64,000 bases of DNA, taken from contig JADNYJ010000032.1 of the NCBI GenBank assembly GCA_015501075.1, positions 124,001-188,000 on the forward strand, given 5' to 3'. Source of the stretch: Gymnopilus junonius. Taxonomy: Eukaryota > Basidiomycota > Agaricomycetes > Agaricales > Galerinaceae. Below are positions 50,815-63,901 of the stretch, piece by piece (position 1 is the stretch's first letter; every line of letters begins with the position of its first letter). Made by a program: the position numbers and the translations under genes. The notes beneath the pieces are model-generated. The model searched no databases. It saw nothing but the letters and a program-made list of their open reading frames with translations, and had not been told where the DNA came from.

Positions 50815-53800
50815 ATGCCGCCACATCCACGTCCTTTCGTCGCTGCCTCCCGCAGTTTCTCCTCCTGTGCTGCCAGAAAAGATGGCAAGTCCGTCATGAA
50901 CAGATACAGCAGGCTTGTCACCCACCCGAAAGATCAGGGTGCCAGTCAGGTCATCCCCATGTGTTGCACCCCAATGTCCGTACTCACTTTGCTCAGGCCA
51001 TGCTCTATGCCACCGATGGCGTCAACTCAGATGATGATTTCAACAAGGCCATGGTCGGTGTCGCCAGTGTGTGGTAAGTCCAGCTCTCTTGGCACCTTCT
51101 TCTCCGTCTCACCATTCAATAGGTACGAAGGCAATCCGTGTGTAGCCCTTTACTCGAATGAGAAACGCGCTCTCTGAGTCCGCCTTTGAAATAGATGCAA
51201 CAAGCACCTTCTCGGTCTGGGCCAGGAGATAAAAGCTTCCCTCTCCAAGTCCGACATCATTGGCTATCAGTTCGGTACTGTCGGTGTCAGCGACGCTATA
51301 AGCATGGGCACTTTTGGGATGTCCTATTCACTTCAATCGCGCGACCTCATAGCCGACCAGGTCGAGACCGCTGCAGGTGGCCATCACCTCGATGGCATGG
51401 TTGTTGTTCCTGGATGCGACAAGAATATGCCAGGTGTTCTGATTGCTCGTCAGTCTTAATCCTTCCGTCTCCTTCAGTTTTCCTTCGGTTTCTGACTTGC
51501 TCCTGTTTTTATCTTTATCTCTCTCTGTACACTCACGTCACTTTCCTCCGGTCCTGTTTGACATATCATTCAAACATTATCACATTCAGTGGGCCGCCTA
51601 AACCGTCCTGGTCTCATGGTATATGGGGGTACAATTCGCGCTGGCTCGTGCGAAGGTGCGCCACAGCTCGACATCGTGTCTGCCTTCCAGTCATACGGCA
51701 AATACCTCCAGAGCGGAAAGACTCCCGAGGCCGAGCGTGAGCGCTATAGAACTAACCGCTACGCATGCCCCGGACCTGGAGCTTGTGGAGGCGTGAGTAG
51801 TGTGCCCTGGCCTGTCCTTCACCTTTCTAATGGCTCTGACGTTCCCGAAATATTAGATGTACACCGCTAACACGATGGCCTCAGCCATCGAGGCCATGGG
51901 CATGACCATTCCAGGGTCTTCCTCTTTCCCGGCCCAGTCAAAAGAGAAGCACGATGAGTGTGCGTCTGTGGGATCCGTCATGTACAACCTCCTCGCGAAA
52001 AACATCCTCCCGAGACAGATCATGACCCGGTCTGCATTCGAGAATGCGATAGTGCGAACTTTGCTCATTTTAAACGGGCGAACAAAGGCTAATGAATCTC
52101 CTTTTTCGTTTTTGTTTCCGGATCGACTTCCCCGTTTATTCCATATTTTTTTTTCTCCCGTTTCCTTTTTTGATGTGTGCTTGGGCTTTGAACTTGCTCA
52201 AATTGGCTTATCACCTGGCATGCGAAAACCTAAATGCAAACGAAAACAACCTGTATTAGGTTTTGACCATGATCATGGGGGGCTCCACCAATGCGGTTCT
52301 TCACCTTATCGCAATGGCACACTCAGTTGGGATCAAGCTGGAAATTGACGATTTCCAGAACGTGTCAGACCGCATACCCTTCCTCGCGGACATCAAACCT
52401 AGCGGTAAATACTTGATGGAAGATGTCTACAAACTCGGTGGCATTCCAAGTAGGTTTCGTGATTTTCTTTTCATCTCTCAGAAATTACCATTCTTCCTCC
52501 TACACGTGCACGGGGTTCTCATGAAATTTACCTTCTTTTCCCTCCTACAGAGATTTTGGCTTTCCTCCTCAAGAATAAACTGATAGATGGCAACAACATG
52601 ACCGTCACGGGCAAGACCCTCGGCGAGAACCTAGAAGAGTGGACGTTTAAACACGGGGAGCTAGATTCTCGACAGGACGTTATACGACCGTTGAACAACC
52701 CCATCAAGACGTCAGGACATATCAGGTACGGTGGACCATCCATCCTTCAGTTTTCGTTTGTTTAACCCAAAGTCCTTCTCCCTCCCTTTTCTTTTCCCTT
52801 ACCACGTTGTCAACTTCGCCCCGCCTTCTTCTCCGCCTTACGGCTACTCTGATATTTCTGGTAAACCTGATATGCTGACTTGTGACTCTTAAATTAGAAT
52901 TCTAAAAGGTAACCTTGCGCCTGGAGGAGCAGTCGCAAAGATCACAGGTAAAGAAGGCCTTGGATTTGTGGGCAAAGCCCGCACGTTCGACACCGAAACA
53001 GACTTTGTAAGGGCTGTTGAGAGTGGGTCTATCAAAAAGGGTGAAAAGACGGTTGTCATTCTCAGGTATCTGGGACCAAAGGGTGGACCCGGTAAGTCTC
53101 TTGCTTTTTTAATTCTCTGTGGCCCTGTCCGCCTTTGACGCGCCATCTTGCTAAACGACGCCGTCGGTAATTATTATCTGTGCTGTCTGGTCTATGGTGC
53201 CAAAGTTGTTTCTATCTTTGGCCTGTCCGAATTTTGCTGGATTTTTATTTTCTTGCCAACTAATTTTTGGGGACATTTATTCACGTCTTTTCCGGAGTAT
53301 TTCACTTTTGATGGCTTACTGATGACATTTGTTTTGCTCTTTTCGCCCACTCGGGGCGCTGACAGGCATGCCTGAAATGCTCAAACCCACGGGTCTCATC
53401 ATGGGCGCTGGTCTAGGCCAAGATGTAGCCTGTCTAACAGACGGGCGTTTCAGCGGAGGGTGAGTGTGTCTATCTTTATTTTTCATGTCACTTCTTTTCC
53501 ATTATTGGTGAATTCGAAATTGTCAAATTTTCATTCGTATTGTGCCGTGCGCTTTGTCCCCACACTCGCCGACGTACTGAAAATTTAAAATGACGAATAA
53601 TACGCCGGAGATTTATGTGCCTTGTCCATACCTTCGTTACCTTTGCCGTTACCTTGCTCTTAAATTTCTCGTCGTTGGATGGCAACGCGTTCGATGAGCA
53701 CTACCATTGTTCCCTAATCTTTTTCTGATCCTTTTTTGGGTCTTTATCTCCTCCCTGAGGACGCATGCGACGCCGGCCTCCCCGCGCACATCAATGACAC

Positions 53801-54262
53801 ACGCACAACGATAGGTTGTTCCGTCTTTCTGCCGTCGATCTCTTCCGTACAAACTCTAGATGCTTTCTTTTCCCAAGCCACTTTGACTGATCACGTTCAA
53901 ACATTTTTTCTCCGCTTTAATTTTAAATCCTCTTTTTTCTCTTGTCCATACAACCCCTACGACCCCACCTCACTTTCAAACCTCCATTCTGATATATTAC
54001 TTTATTGACAGGTCTCACGGATTCGTCATCGGTCATGTCGTCCCAGAAGCTCAGGAGGGCGGCCGATTGCACTCGTGCAAGACGGCGACGTATTGAGGTC
54101 GATGCCGTTAAGAACACCATCAACCTGCGTGTATCTGACGAAGAGCTCGAAAGACGTCGTAAAGAATGGAAAGCCCCACCGCTCAAGGTTCACCAAGGCA
54201 CGCTGTATAAATACACCAAGGTCGTCACGGACGCTAGCCATGGATGTGTCACTGACGCTTGA
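50815..54262 (+). CDS. ILV3: Dihydroxy-acid dehydratase, mitochondrial (frame broken near the end)
   Basis: DHAD is the iron-sulfur enzyme of the third step in valine and isoleucine synthesis. The N-terminus [20 protein letters not shown] is rich in Arg/Ser, as for a mitochondrial presequence, then [57 protein letters not shown], the cluster-ligand motifs [16 protein letters not shown] and [50 protein letters not shown] [28 protein letters not shown] and [20 protein letters not shown]. About ten exons join cleanly. Near the end two single-base losses (about 54063 and 54091) break EAQEGG / IALVQDGD / [20 protein letters not shown]. The tail [20 protein letters not shown] closes the protein, with the stop at 54260-54262. 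Enzyme identity is certain; the breaks look like sequence errors. Confidence 0.93.
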
Positions 54263-55591
54263 GTCATTTGAATTGGCTAACGTGTTCAATTCATCGGACC
54301 TAAGCAAAGAGTCCTTAAAAAAATGCAGTGTACTGGAGTCTGGGGTGGGTCTGGGAGCGGGGCATCTAGTAAACCTTGTGCATACATGAGGAGGTGTAAT
54401 TTATTTTGTTCATCTTCCTTTTGCAATTTTTTCCTTTTTCTCTGGGATTTGGTTCCGGATCCTTTCTTGGGTGGTTACAATCGCGAGAGTCTTCCGGCCA
54501 CTGACTTTAGCCTCCGCTTGGGAGTCCTGGGGAGTGGCGCGGAGGAGTTGGGGTTTGCTTATTTAATTTTGCATTGTCTGTAAGATGATCGGGCACAGAG
54601 AAGTAAAACTTTAAAGCCGTCTGGGAGGCTGACCAGGCCACCTGCCGGGACTGAATTGAACGGAACGATACTATTCCTTCACGACGGCGGAGGCAAAAAA
54701 AGATACCTTCACATCTAGACCCATATTTCTTTTTGTGGAGATATCTTTGGACAGGAAAAAATCCGTATTGGCGTGTACAAATTCAATACCTCTCTCGGTA
54801 ATACTTTTATTGGGAGTGGAACTGAGTAGGCATTGACCTTGCGGTTGTAGTGTTCTCGCTCAAGGCGGATCAGAACGTTCGAAAAATGGAGCGAGAAAAC
54901 AGCAAAAGGTCTCCCCAGATCTCTCCATTTTCAGGCAACCCGGACGGCGGAATCTCATCAACCGGACTATCTACACGGCGCAAAAATCGCCCAGCTCCTC
55001 GTCATGATAGGTCAATTTCTTCCTCTCAGAGATGGCCCTTGCTATTTGATATCTAGTCCCAGAAAATGAGCGCAATGTGGCTGCCAGTGGCTCACTAATC
55101 GAGTCACAATAAATGAGACCAATCAACCTCAAGCCGGTCTCTCGTTAGGCCAAAGCGAAGGTGTAGGCGGTGGTTGGTTAGTTGAAGACCGGTAATCTGG
55201 ACTTGCATACAACGATCTGAGTTGATCCAAGACAACCGTCTAGAAGGATGTAATTATTTAGACGCGCTGATGCAGGAACATCAAAGACGGAGTCAGAGCC
55301 ACCTGATGTAGCCCAACTCAGACTGATCCGCCCGCTAAAGACTGCTCACCTCATGGTCAGGAATAACAAATAGGTACGGTGGCAGTGGGCGACCTTAGCT
55401 GGGCTTGGATAATACGGCGTTGCCGAGGGTGAATAACTTGGTTATCGTAGATATAATAGTGTGTAATCAGCCTCAACACAAGTCCATTTAGAGATCCGAT
55501 GTTTCGACGGTTGGAATACAACTTCCACACCTGAGATAAAGCAGCAATATATGTGTACTACTCTAACATGCATATATTTGCGGCGTAAATA
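54263..55591. other. Convergent spacer, 1.3 kb
   Basis: Lies between the stops of ILV3 (plus) and RIO1 (minus). Short open frames such as 54850-55056 have no domain. No tRNA or repeat was recognised. Confidence 0.45.
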
Positions 55592-57729
55592 TCAGCCTTT
55601 ATGCGAAGTCTTCTTCATGATACGTTTCTTCTCAGCCTTCGGCATTTTGTTCTTTCGCTTCTCCTTCGCTTCAGCCTTCACTTGCTTCTTGCGCTCCTAG
55701 TGTTTGAGAAGAATATAAGCGGACTAAGCACAATAAAATGGGGAGAAATTATTAAGCTAAGGCTAACCTTTTTAGCTTCTTTGTCTTCATGGCGATGTCC
55801 TCTCAGTTTCTTCTCGACAAATGGGTTTCCCTCTTCTGAGCCATCACTCTCACTTTCCTCGTCCTCGCTTCCTGTTGAATTATCCCCATTTTCGGCGAAT
55901 TCCACCTCCTGATCCTCAAACCTGACGCTTGGCTCCGTTTCGGTGGCGGTATTCAATGTCCTCGTGCCATTCTTTCCTTGGGCGGCAGACTCATCTTTCG
56001 AGTCTGAAAAAGAAATGAGGCCAATTGTGTCCGCATAGATGAGTTCATCGCCCCTCTTATGTTTCTCTACGTCACGTTCAGGGTCAAAGACCTCATTTAA
56101 CGTTCGAGGAATGAAAGAATGAAGGAAAACAGAGTCCTCGTGTGCTGAGTCTTCTGCTTCAGCGCCCTGAGATTGCGTGTCTTCCGTCGACAAGGAAATC
56201 GCTTCCCCTTGCTTCCCTTCCTGTCCCTCTGTAGGCTGTTCGTCCCCCACAACGGCCTCACCAGCGAGCAATCTTTGGAGGAACTCTTCGTCGCTAACAC
56301 CCTGGTCCTCTGCTAATTTTTCCTTTGTCACAAATTCGAAGCATCTCCTCAAACCCAGACAAGTGACACCCAGTCTGCCAAAGAAGTCCTCAACATTTTT
56401 TATGTCATTCCGCAGGAAGTCAAATGCAGAAGGGTGGTCGTGCTCCACGCTCTGGGACACGTCGATGATCCATATATGGCCTTCGTGGTATAGCAAATTA
56501 TACTCTGAAAGATCAGCGTGGACAAGTTTGCAGACATGAAACATCTGTCGAACCACTAATACGAGTTCTTGATACAGAGGAGCGACATCAGACAGAGGGA
56601 GAGAAGCGTCCTTTAGACGAGGAGAAGCCCTGTCAAGCAAGATCAGCCAAATTCTAAGCAAGACATGAATTATTCAATGGAGCAGACGTACCAGCCTTCT
56701 TTGTCACCGACAAAGTTCATGACCAAAACATTTTCACGAACCTCTAGAGGGTCTGGAGCACGGATACCAGCAGCAACCAGGCGCTTTAGATTGCGCATCT
56801 CCTTCTCTGCCCAGAGACGTACCATTTTTCGCGGATTTCGACTGTATCCACGGCGGAAACGAAACTCTCCAGAAACATACTTGTCCCGATCTTTGAACAC
56901 TAAAATAGATGTTTTATAGATCTTCAATGCAAGATGTGCTCCTTGAGGTGTGACTGCGTGGTAGACATTGGCCTAGATAATCAAATTAAAAATAAATAGC
57001 AATTTGAATAGGATCACATACCTCCTTTCCAGTACTGACGCATCCGTTAACTTCTTCAATTAAGCCTCTTCCAATCATCTTGAATAATATTAACCGCGTG
57101 CGTGGATCGAGCACCTGTTCGTTCGTCGCGCGGTCGCTCTTGTCCTTCATATTGGCATGCGCACTGGGTCCTTTTCTATTCACACCTACTCCCATGACAT
57201 AAGGAACGTCAATCTTGGCTAGACGCGAATTATATTTCGCGAGGGCGGCAAGTTGATCTGCAGTGCGGTCCTTTCCCGTACCAATGGACGGTTTAACAGC
57301 TGGATTAGCTGATGGAACCATAGAGACTTTTGGATGATTCACAGCCGGTAACGGCGCAACACTAGCAGAATGGTTGAGGGCAGATGATATCCCTTGGGCA
57401 CTTCCTGTGCGGATTGCGACGTGCTGCCGAAGACGATTATACTGTTTAGTGAAATCTAACAATGAACATTTTGCAAACAATCGTTAAAAAAAGGATGGGC
57501 ATCACACACCTCGTTCAGCGTGTTCCCAATCTTCGTCCTCTACTCTATTATCATCGTACTCATTATCATCGTACTCTTCTTCGTCGTTCAATTCCTCCAG
57601 ATCCAATCCATCTACCTCGAAGTCGTGAGTATCGATGTACGCATGGCCACCACGGTTGATATGTATTTGCTGATCGTCTTCTGCGTCTTCAAATTGACCA
57701 GTAACGATGGGAGTTTCGGTCGATGTCAT
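55592..57729 (-). CDS. RIO1: Atypical protein kinase RIO1
   Basis: Rio1 is an ATPase/kinase needed for the last cytoplasmic steps of 40S subunit maturation. Start [20 protein letters not shown] at 57729, then an acidic stretch ([20 protein letters not shown]). Kinase core: [20 protein letters not shown] as ATP loop, [20 protein letters not shown] with the catalytic lysine, [35 protein letters not shown], the catalytic loop [14 protein letters not shown] and the metal-binding aspartate in [17 protein letters not shown], then [19 protein letters not shown] long acidic region and a lysine-rich tail ([20 protein letters not shown], then HKG) follow; the stop is at 55592-55594. All exons join in frame. 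It is divergent from a small membrane-protein gene only 122 bases away. Confidence 0.95.
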
Positions 57730-57851
57730 GGTTGTCTGAAAATATCGTCATTAATTATCGTCGACTTTTTGATTCGAATAATAAGATATCACGTGGCCAA
57801 CTACGTTGATTCGCTGCGGCCTGCAGACCTTTAACACTTCATACGACTCCG
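57730..57851. promoter_or_regulatory. Very short divergent promoter, RIO1 / membrane protein
   Basis: Only 122 bases separate the two start codons, so the promoters overlap. The sequence is A/T-rich in the middle (TCGTCATTAATTATCGTCGA) with no clear TATA box. Confidence 0.55.
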
Positions 57852-58531
57852 ATGGATACCCTCCGACGACGAATACCTTTTAAAATCGGAGAAGATGAAG
57901 AAGAAAGCTTTGAGAATGAGGTCCTCGATGAGCAGCGTAAGCTACCCTTCAGTAGCAGTAAGTCCTCTGCCTAACTACGGGTTTACAGAACAAGATGAAG
58001 TCATTCACGACTACGCAAGGAGAATGACATGGTAAACCACAAATATACTATAGCTGTGACACTCGTCGTAGGACTCTCATGTATATTGTATGTTCTCCTC
58101 CGCGAAGAAGTGTCAAATACCTACTCAACACATTGCATCTGCAGGCATTTAATATCGTTCAAGTATAGCCCGCTCCTCGCGATCTTTCCGGCGTCCGCAA
58201 GGCATCCTCCATTCCTCTTCCAACCGCATTTAGTATCTTGGCTCTCTATGTCCACTTACACCTCGTATTCATGTTCTTCTCAACCGACATCCAGGCCCGT
58301 TTCCGGCTTGCGGAACCTGTCAAATTTCACTCCTTTCAACTGCTCTTCTTGCTTTCTGCAGTAGCTCCTGTACTCTGCCTTTTCCTCTATAAACCATGGC
58401 AGACGCTCTTATGGTGGTGTCTCACGCCCTTGGTGATTTTCATCGCACAGACCGTCACAGATGCTATTCAACAGAATAATCAAGGAATCTCAGATCTGGA
58501 GACCTTGAAGTATACAGCACCTGGGGCATAG
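57852..58531 (+). CDS. Small polytopic membrane protein, unknown function (frame broken)
   Basis: Start MDTLRRRIPFKIGEDEEESF at 57852, an acidic cytosolic N-terminus, then after an intron QDEVIHDYA. Membrane segments follow: YTIAVTLVVGLSCILY, a stretch SPLLAIFPAS, LPTAFSILALYVHLHLVFMF, FQLLFLLSAVAPVLCLFLYK and LLWWCLTPLVIFIAQTVTDA. It ends NNQGISDLETLKYTAPGA with the stop at 58529-58531. The total is about 190 residues with four helices. Two apparent single-base losses are needed to connect these parts, at about 58015 and between 58206 and 58211. I do not recognise a named family. The tight head-to-head pairing with RIO1 suggests co-expression, but that is inference. Confidence 0.65.
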
Positions 58532-59051
58532 TGGCTAGACCGAGCAACTACCCTCCATCCTCAATGTATATGAAGCTTAGGCATCCGGCAGCCTTCAAGT
58601 AGTGCTTATGCACCACAACGGTATGATGAACAAGTGTCTTGGCTTGCTAGACCTTTCCGAGTCATAGGCTCTCTAAGCCCTGCTTCAACCCTCCCGAATT
58701 GGAAGGGAAAGCTTTTCTGCCGGCATAGGCAAGCCTGACGCAGTGCTAAGGCTATCCAATGACCATGGGTATATTCCTCTAGTTGTACGTGAATGTCATG
58801 TTTTCGCATGAATAGTCGGTCCTGTTTGTCAAACGATTGAAGAACAACCAAGTGTGTGCAGTGAATCATTGGCGGTTACAAATTTATTAGATGAACGATT
58901 ATCAAAAAGTGCATTTTAAATTTGCCGTACTTAAGTAGAACGGTCAACTACTAACGGCAAGATTTTCTCACGGGTTGTCATGATCACCAACTTCAGCCGG
59001 TCCGCACTTGTATCTTTCCACCTTCAGGCATTCGTCTCCGTTTATTTCAGT
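58532..59051. other. Intergenic spacer
   Basis: About 520 bases between the membrane-protein gene and the WD40-cyclophilin gene, both plus strand. A minus-strand frame at 58606-58869 has no features. It presumably holds a terminator and the next promoter. Confidence 0.4.
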
Positions 59052-61537
59052 ATGTCGGACTCTTCGCCAGAAGCCCAGGACTCTTCAATTCTCGGCAAAC
59101 GAACATGGGATAACGGGAACGATCCAAACGGTTCAGAAGGTCATGAACCAGCCTCAAAAAAGGCCGCCATCGAAGAGGATTCGGACGACGATGTTGGACC
59201 TATGCCATTACCAGCTAATGCTTCTGTAAAGACGAAGAAAAAGAAGAAAGGTACGCTTTTCTTTCTTTGTATGGTCATTTTAATCCTAAATCAATACGCC
59301 TAGTTCTTCCACACGAAAGATTATACCTGGAGCATCTGCCCAATACGAACCAATATTTTAAATCCTTCATGCACCGCGACGTAATTGATTTCTGCGTAAT
59401 GACCAAGTAGGTATCTTACCATTGTATTACACTCCAAAGCCCATCTATTGACCCAGTTATCAAGACGGACTTCCTCATAACCACATCCATTGATGGAGTT
59501 GTCAAGCTATGGAAGAAACAAGAAAGCGGGATCGAGTTTGTTAAAGTCTACCGCGCTCACCTTACGCCAGTGACCGCAGTATCAGCGAGTGCTGATGGTC
59601 AACTTTTTGCGACCGTGTCGGAGGATATGACCGCGAAAGTATTCGATGTCGTCAACTTTGGTACATGAATCCGTGTCGGTTCGTTCTGTTTACGCTGTTC
59701 TCATGCGCTGCTTCAGATATGATTAACATCATCAAATTGGGCTTCAAACCTCAAGCATGCTGTTGGGTGCATAAACGAGGCCAAGCGCAAGGATTATTAG
59801 CCGTGTACGCGCCTTCAAATGCTTATATTTCCTACACTTACTGATTCGGACTTAGTTCAGACTCTTCGTCTGGGACAATCCGTCTTTACGACGGACGAGG
59901 AGGAGACATACCTCTGGAGACCATCGAGTCAGTACATCGTTTCCCAGTTCACGTTATGGCAGTATGTTTATTCGACTTCTTTTTTTTGCTGGCGAACAAT
60001 CCAGGACTGAATTATAACCTTCATTCTTAGTACAGCGACAGATATGACACGGTTATATCTGCAGATGATGGTGGTTTCATTGAATATTGGCAGCCTTCAG
60101 AACCCTTCGGTTTGCCCAGAAATGTAAAAGATCTCTGGCAGTACAAAAGCGAAACAGACCTATACGAGTTCAAGAAGGTATGATAACTATCTTCCACTAT
60201 TCCGACAGCAGTTCTTATCGTTCTTTCAACCAATAGAGTAAATCAACTCCAACATGCATAACCCTTTCCCCTGACTCATCGTCTTTTGTCACCTTTTCGC
60301 TACCTGATCGACAGATTAGAGTATTCTCTTTCCTCAGCGGCAAACTGGCGCGAAAATACGATGAATCCCTGGAAGCTGTTCAAGAGATGCAGCAAGCCGG
60401 GACTGCTGTTTACCGAGTTGAGGACATGGAATTCGGAAGAAGACTAGCAGTGGAAAGAGAACTGGAGTTGCCTGGTCCAGACGGGATTGTTCCTGGACGT
60501 TGGAGCAATGCAATGTGGGACGAGAGCGGCGCTTTTGTAATATACCCCTCATTATTGGGCATTAAAGGTTGGTGGCCTCCTGTAGTCCCGATTGCAGCAA
60601 GCTAACATCCACGTCCTTTTAAAATGTAGTTGTCAACACTGTCACCAACCGAGTAGTTAGCTTATTAGGCAAGGATGAGGCCGTAAGATTCTTGAACCTT
60701 ACGCTTTATCAAGGCGCACCTGCAAAGAAGTCAATCACCACCATTACCATGGCTGCGTCTGCGAACCCAATTTTGGCAGATAAAGGCCAACGAGATCCGA
60801 CTCTGGTTTGTACAGGGTACAAAAGATCACGATTTTATCTTTTTACGAGGGACGAGCCTGAGTATGTCTCTTTTTTTCTTTCATTCATAAATGACTCGAC
60901 TGACTTTCTCGTTAATTCAGAGGCGAACGGGACGTCTTCAACGAAAAGCCCACCAGGGAAGAACAAAGCGTCGCAGCTGCAACAATAGCCCAGCGCACAG
61001 GACCTTCCCCTCTCGCAGACGCAGCCACAATCCACACTACAGTGGGCGACATCCACATGCGTCTTTTCCCTCAACAAGCCCCCAAAGCAGTGGAGAACTT
61101 TGTTGGTCACGCACGGAGCGGGTATTTCGAGGGTGTCATCTTCCATCGTGTCATTCCCAAGTTTATGATCCAGACTGGAGACCCTTTGGGAGATGGGACG
61201 GGGGGTATGTCAGTTTGGGGCAGGGAGTTTGAGGACGAGTTTTCAGATGATTTGAAACATGACCGGTACCATTTCTCTCCTTTTTAATTGCATTTTTTTT
61301 TCTGACACACGTTTGTACAGACCTTATACCGTCAGCATGGCCAATGCTGGCCCTAACACAAATGGCTCGCAATTCTTCATCACGACTAATGCTACCCCAT
61401 GGCTTGACAAGAAACATACAATATTTGGTCGTGTCATTTCTGGTCTGGAGGTTGTCCACACCATCGAAAATGTGAAGACAAATAAGCTAGACAAACCTTA
61501 TGAGGATATCAAGATCATCAATGTCGATGTAGAGTAG
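59052..61537 (+). CDS. WD40-repeat peptidyl-prolyl isomerase, PPWD1 type
   Basis: The protein joins a WD40 propeller to a C-terminal cyclophilin, as in human PPWD1, a spliceosome-associated isomerase. After an acidic/lysine-rich N-terminus ([18 protein letters not shown]) come [86 protein letters not shown] and [20 protein letters not shown]. The linker [16 protein letters not shown] leads to the isomerase: [96 protein letters not shown]. The active-site [11 protein letters not shown] and the GSQFF core are present. The stop is at 61535-61537. One splice donor near 59406 (ACCAAGTAGG) would join in frame only with one more G. Confidence 0.92.
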
Positions 61538-61963
61538 TGTGTTTTAATGTTGACCCAAAAAAATTTGGTGTTTTGAACGAGGTGTCCATTTTTTGACTTT
61601 CTAGATTAGGATTGACAATGCTTGCGGTAGCTATAGTACAAAAACTTATGGACTGAGAGGATGATCCAGAGAGAAAAGAAACAAGAAAACAAAAAAAGAA
61701 CTGCAAACGTGAGAGACGCAGGAAAACGCGAGATACGAAACATTACTGAAATGTGCAGAAAGGAGAGTGCGCGACAGTGGTAATGAAGAGCGTTTACTAT
61801 GTACCCATGAGGAATGATGAAGGATGCGGTGGTGGTGTACAAGAATGCTTGGTGAATGAAGCAGGGGTATCCACGACGCTTGATTGGGATTTCAGCATAA
61901 TACCCCATGGTTGGTTCGATCGAGGAAGTATCCAAGGAGAAAGCAGGGGAACACACTTGCTTT
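61538..61963. other. Convergent spacer
   Basis: 426 bases between two converging genes. Plus- and minus-strand open frames here overlap each other and have no domain. Poly-A-like runs (AAAAAAATTTGG; AAACAAAAAAAGAAC) fit 3' untranslated regions. Confidence 0.45.
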
Positions 61964-63702
61964 TCAAGCTCGTGCACTCCTCCATGCGCTCTGCATGGCA
62001 ATTCTTCTGGCCTATAGAGAGAGAGAGAAGTCAGCAAAGGCTCTCAAAGGTAAAAGGAAGAATCAGGAACTCCGCCATACCTGGTCCAGAGATATTGAAT
62101 CCTCTCTCAACTCCACCTTCTGTCTTCCATCGTCCTCTTCCTCATCATCATCATCAAACGCGCTCTTAGGAGGGCCCACACGCATACCACCGAACGCTGC
62201 CTTGCCACCCGCCAAAGAGAATGGCGTAGACGCGACGGCTGTGCCAAACACGCTGGCAGTTTTTGGTGCGCCGAAGGCTGCAAAGTCGGTAACGACTTTG
62301 CGGGGCGGGGATGCGGGAACAATGGGCGCCCTTGCGGGAGAACCGGGTGGACTCCTTGGCGCTGTTGTGTAAGGTGAAGAGTACGCTGAGCGGGATAAAC
62401 TATGTCGGGCCTGTAAGTATTTATCCGTGAAACGCGTCCCATGTACCTGTAGACAAATTAGGTCGGACCATTTCTTTCAAACTCGTTTAATCAACTCACT
62501 CTCTTCAGCAACGGTCGTGCTTCTTCCAACGAATGTGCTTGAGTGAATACCGCCACATTATGTTTCGCTTCATCCGACTCCTTGTATATACTCTCAATCA
62601 CCACCTTTTTCGTGCTCTCATTCCGTAAGAGAAGCTTTTCATGCAATTCGCGAGCAACATCGTCCACGCTTTCGTTGTTTCCTAAAATCCTTTGGGCTAC
62701 AGCATGTCCGACTTCTCGCACGAGCCGTTCCATATCAAGATTCTCTAACACACTTCCTACAATAGCATGTGTCAGCAAGTCAGCTGTTAAAAGGGGGAGC
62801 ATGAGCCCTGAGGTAATAGAGGTGAGGGCCTGGTAGAAATCTGTTGCAAACTTGGGGTTGTGATTGATGTAAGTGATTCGAATAACGAGAGTACACAGAG
62901 TTAGGAACTCACGGAATATCCGCTTAGTGCAGGCTCGCAAGCCACGAAGAACTGGGACAATAAGAAACCTTAGTTCATGGGGAAATAGATTCAAACGCGA
63001 GATACTTGCAAGTGTTATCCCCCGTTGAGCCATTAACCGCGCCAGTTGCAACGGATCGTTACCGTCGGGAGAACCTTCGTCAAATCCTAAAATATAGAGT
63101 TGAACGGTGTGAGAATCCAAAAAGGCAAAATAACGTGGCTCACCGTCGCCGTACTCGCCAATGCCATGGGGCGGGGCATCGGCAATTAGGACGACCATTT
63201 TGCTAGCATACTGTCTCCAGTCCATATTCAGCGCCTCGGCCAGAGCAGCTGTGACAGCCTCTGGACCATCTCCACCACCTGAAGCATAGAGAGTGGATAG
63301 GTTCTTGTGCACCTGGCTGATATCTGACGAGAAGCCGAAGTTCTTGGTGATGTAGGTGTGATCCTGGGGAGGGTGGTCGCGGAAGGCGACGAGACCGACG
63401 CGGAGGTCTTCGGGGCTCTGCAGCTTCCCGGACTCAAATATGTGGGCGCAGATGGACTCAATGTTCTTGGTAGCAGAAGAGATGTAGGTGCCCTGGCTGC
63501 CTGTGCAGTCCTGGACGAAGACAAGATCCCTATTGTTACGCGCACGATGAGCAAGTTATGTATTGACAGAGATCGCTGAATAAACGTGCAATTGCTTGCG
63601 ATTTGGATCACCTGTGTTTACCGGCTGATTGAGGGCGGGCTGGAGCTGAAAAGCAGGCTGGAGACCGTAACCTGTGGCATCCATGTTCATATCCTCATCC
63701 AT
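61964..63702 (-). CDS. von Willebrand factor A (vWA) domain protein
   Basis: Start MDEDMNMDATGYGLQPAFQL at 63702. The vWA fold is recognisable: RDLVFVQDCTGSQGTYISSA carries the metal-ion site in the form DxTxS, followed by NIESICAHIFESGKLQSPED, LRVGLVAFRDHPPQDHTYIT, TLYASGGGDGPEAVTAALAE and KMVVLIADAPPHGIGEYGDG. The arrangement resembles the vWA part of Dictyostelium VwkA-like proteins; no alpha-kinase domain follows. After the domain come ALTSITSGLMLPLLTADLLT, a helical region (RLVREVGHAVAQRILGN), a Pro/Ser stretch with SVFGTAVASTPFSLAGGKAA, and an acidic cluster DDDDEEEDDGR. The last exon is ARRIAMQSAWRSARA, with the stop at 61964-61966. The first splice (around 63545-63600) is not fully resolved in phase. 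Function unknown. Confidence 0.78.
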
Positions 63703-63901
63703 GATAATGAAAGTAGAAAGACAAGAGGTTGATATCGATGAACAAACACGCTCTCGACTGAAATGACTGGTCCGCAATCCAACAGCATTCCCAGATTCGG
63801 ATCTTACACGTCGCTTCTCGGACTTCGGCTTCCCTTATTAGGCAATCTCGGTAGTAAACAACCCCAATTCTATTTCCTCCCTACACTACCTCCCAATAAC
63901 C

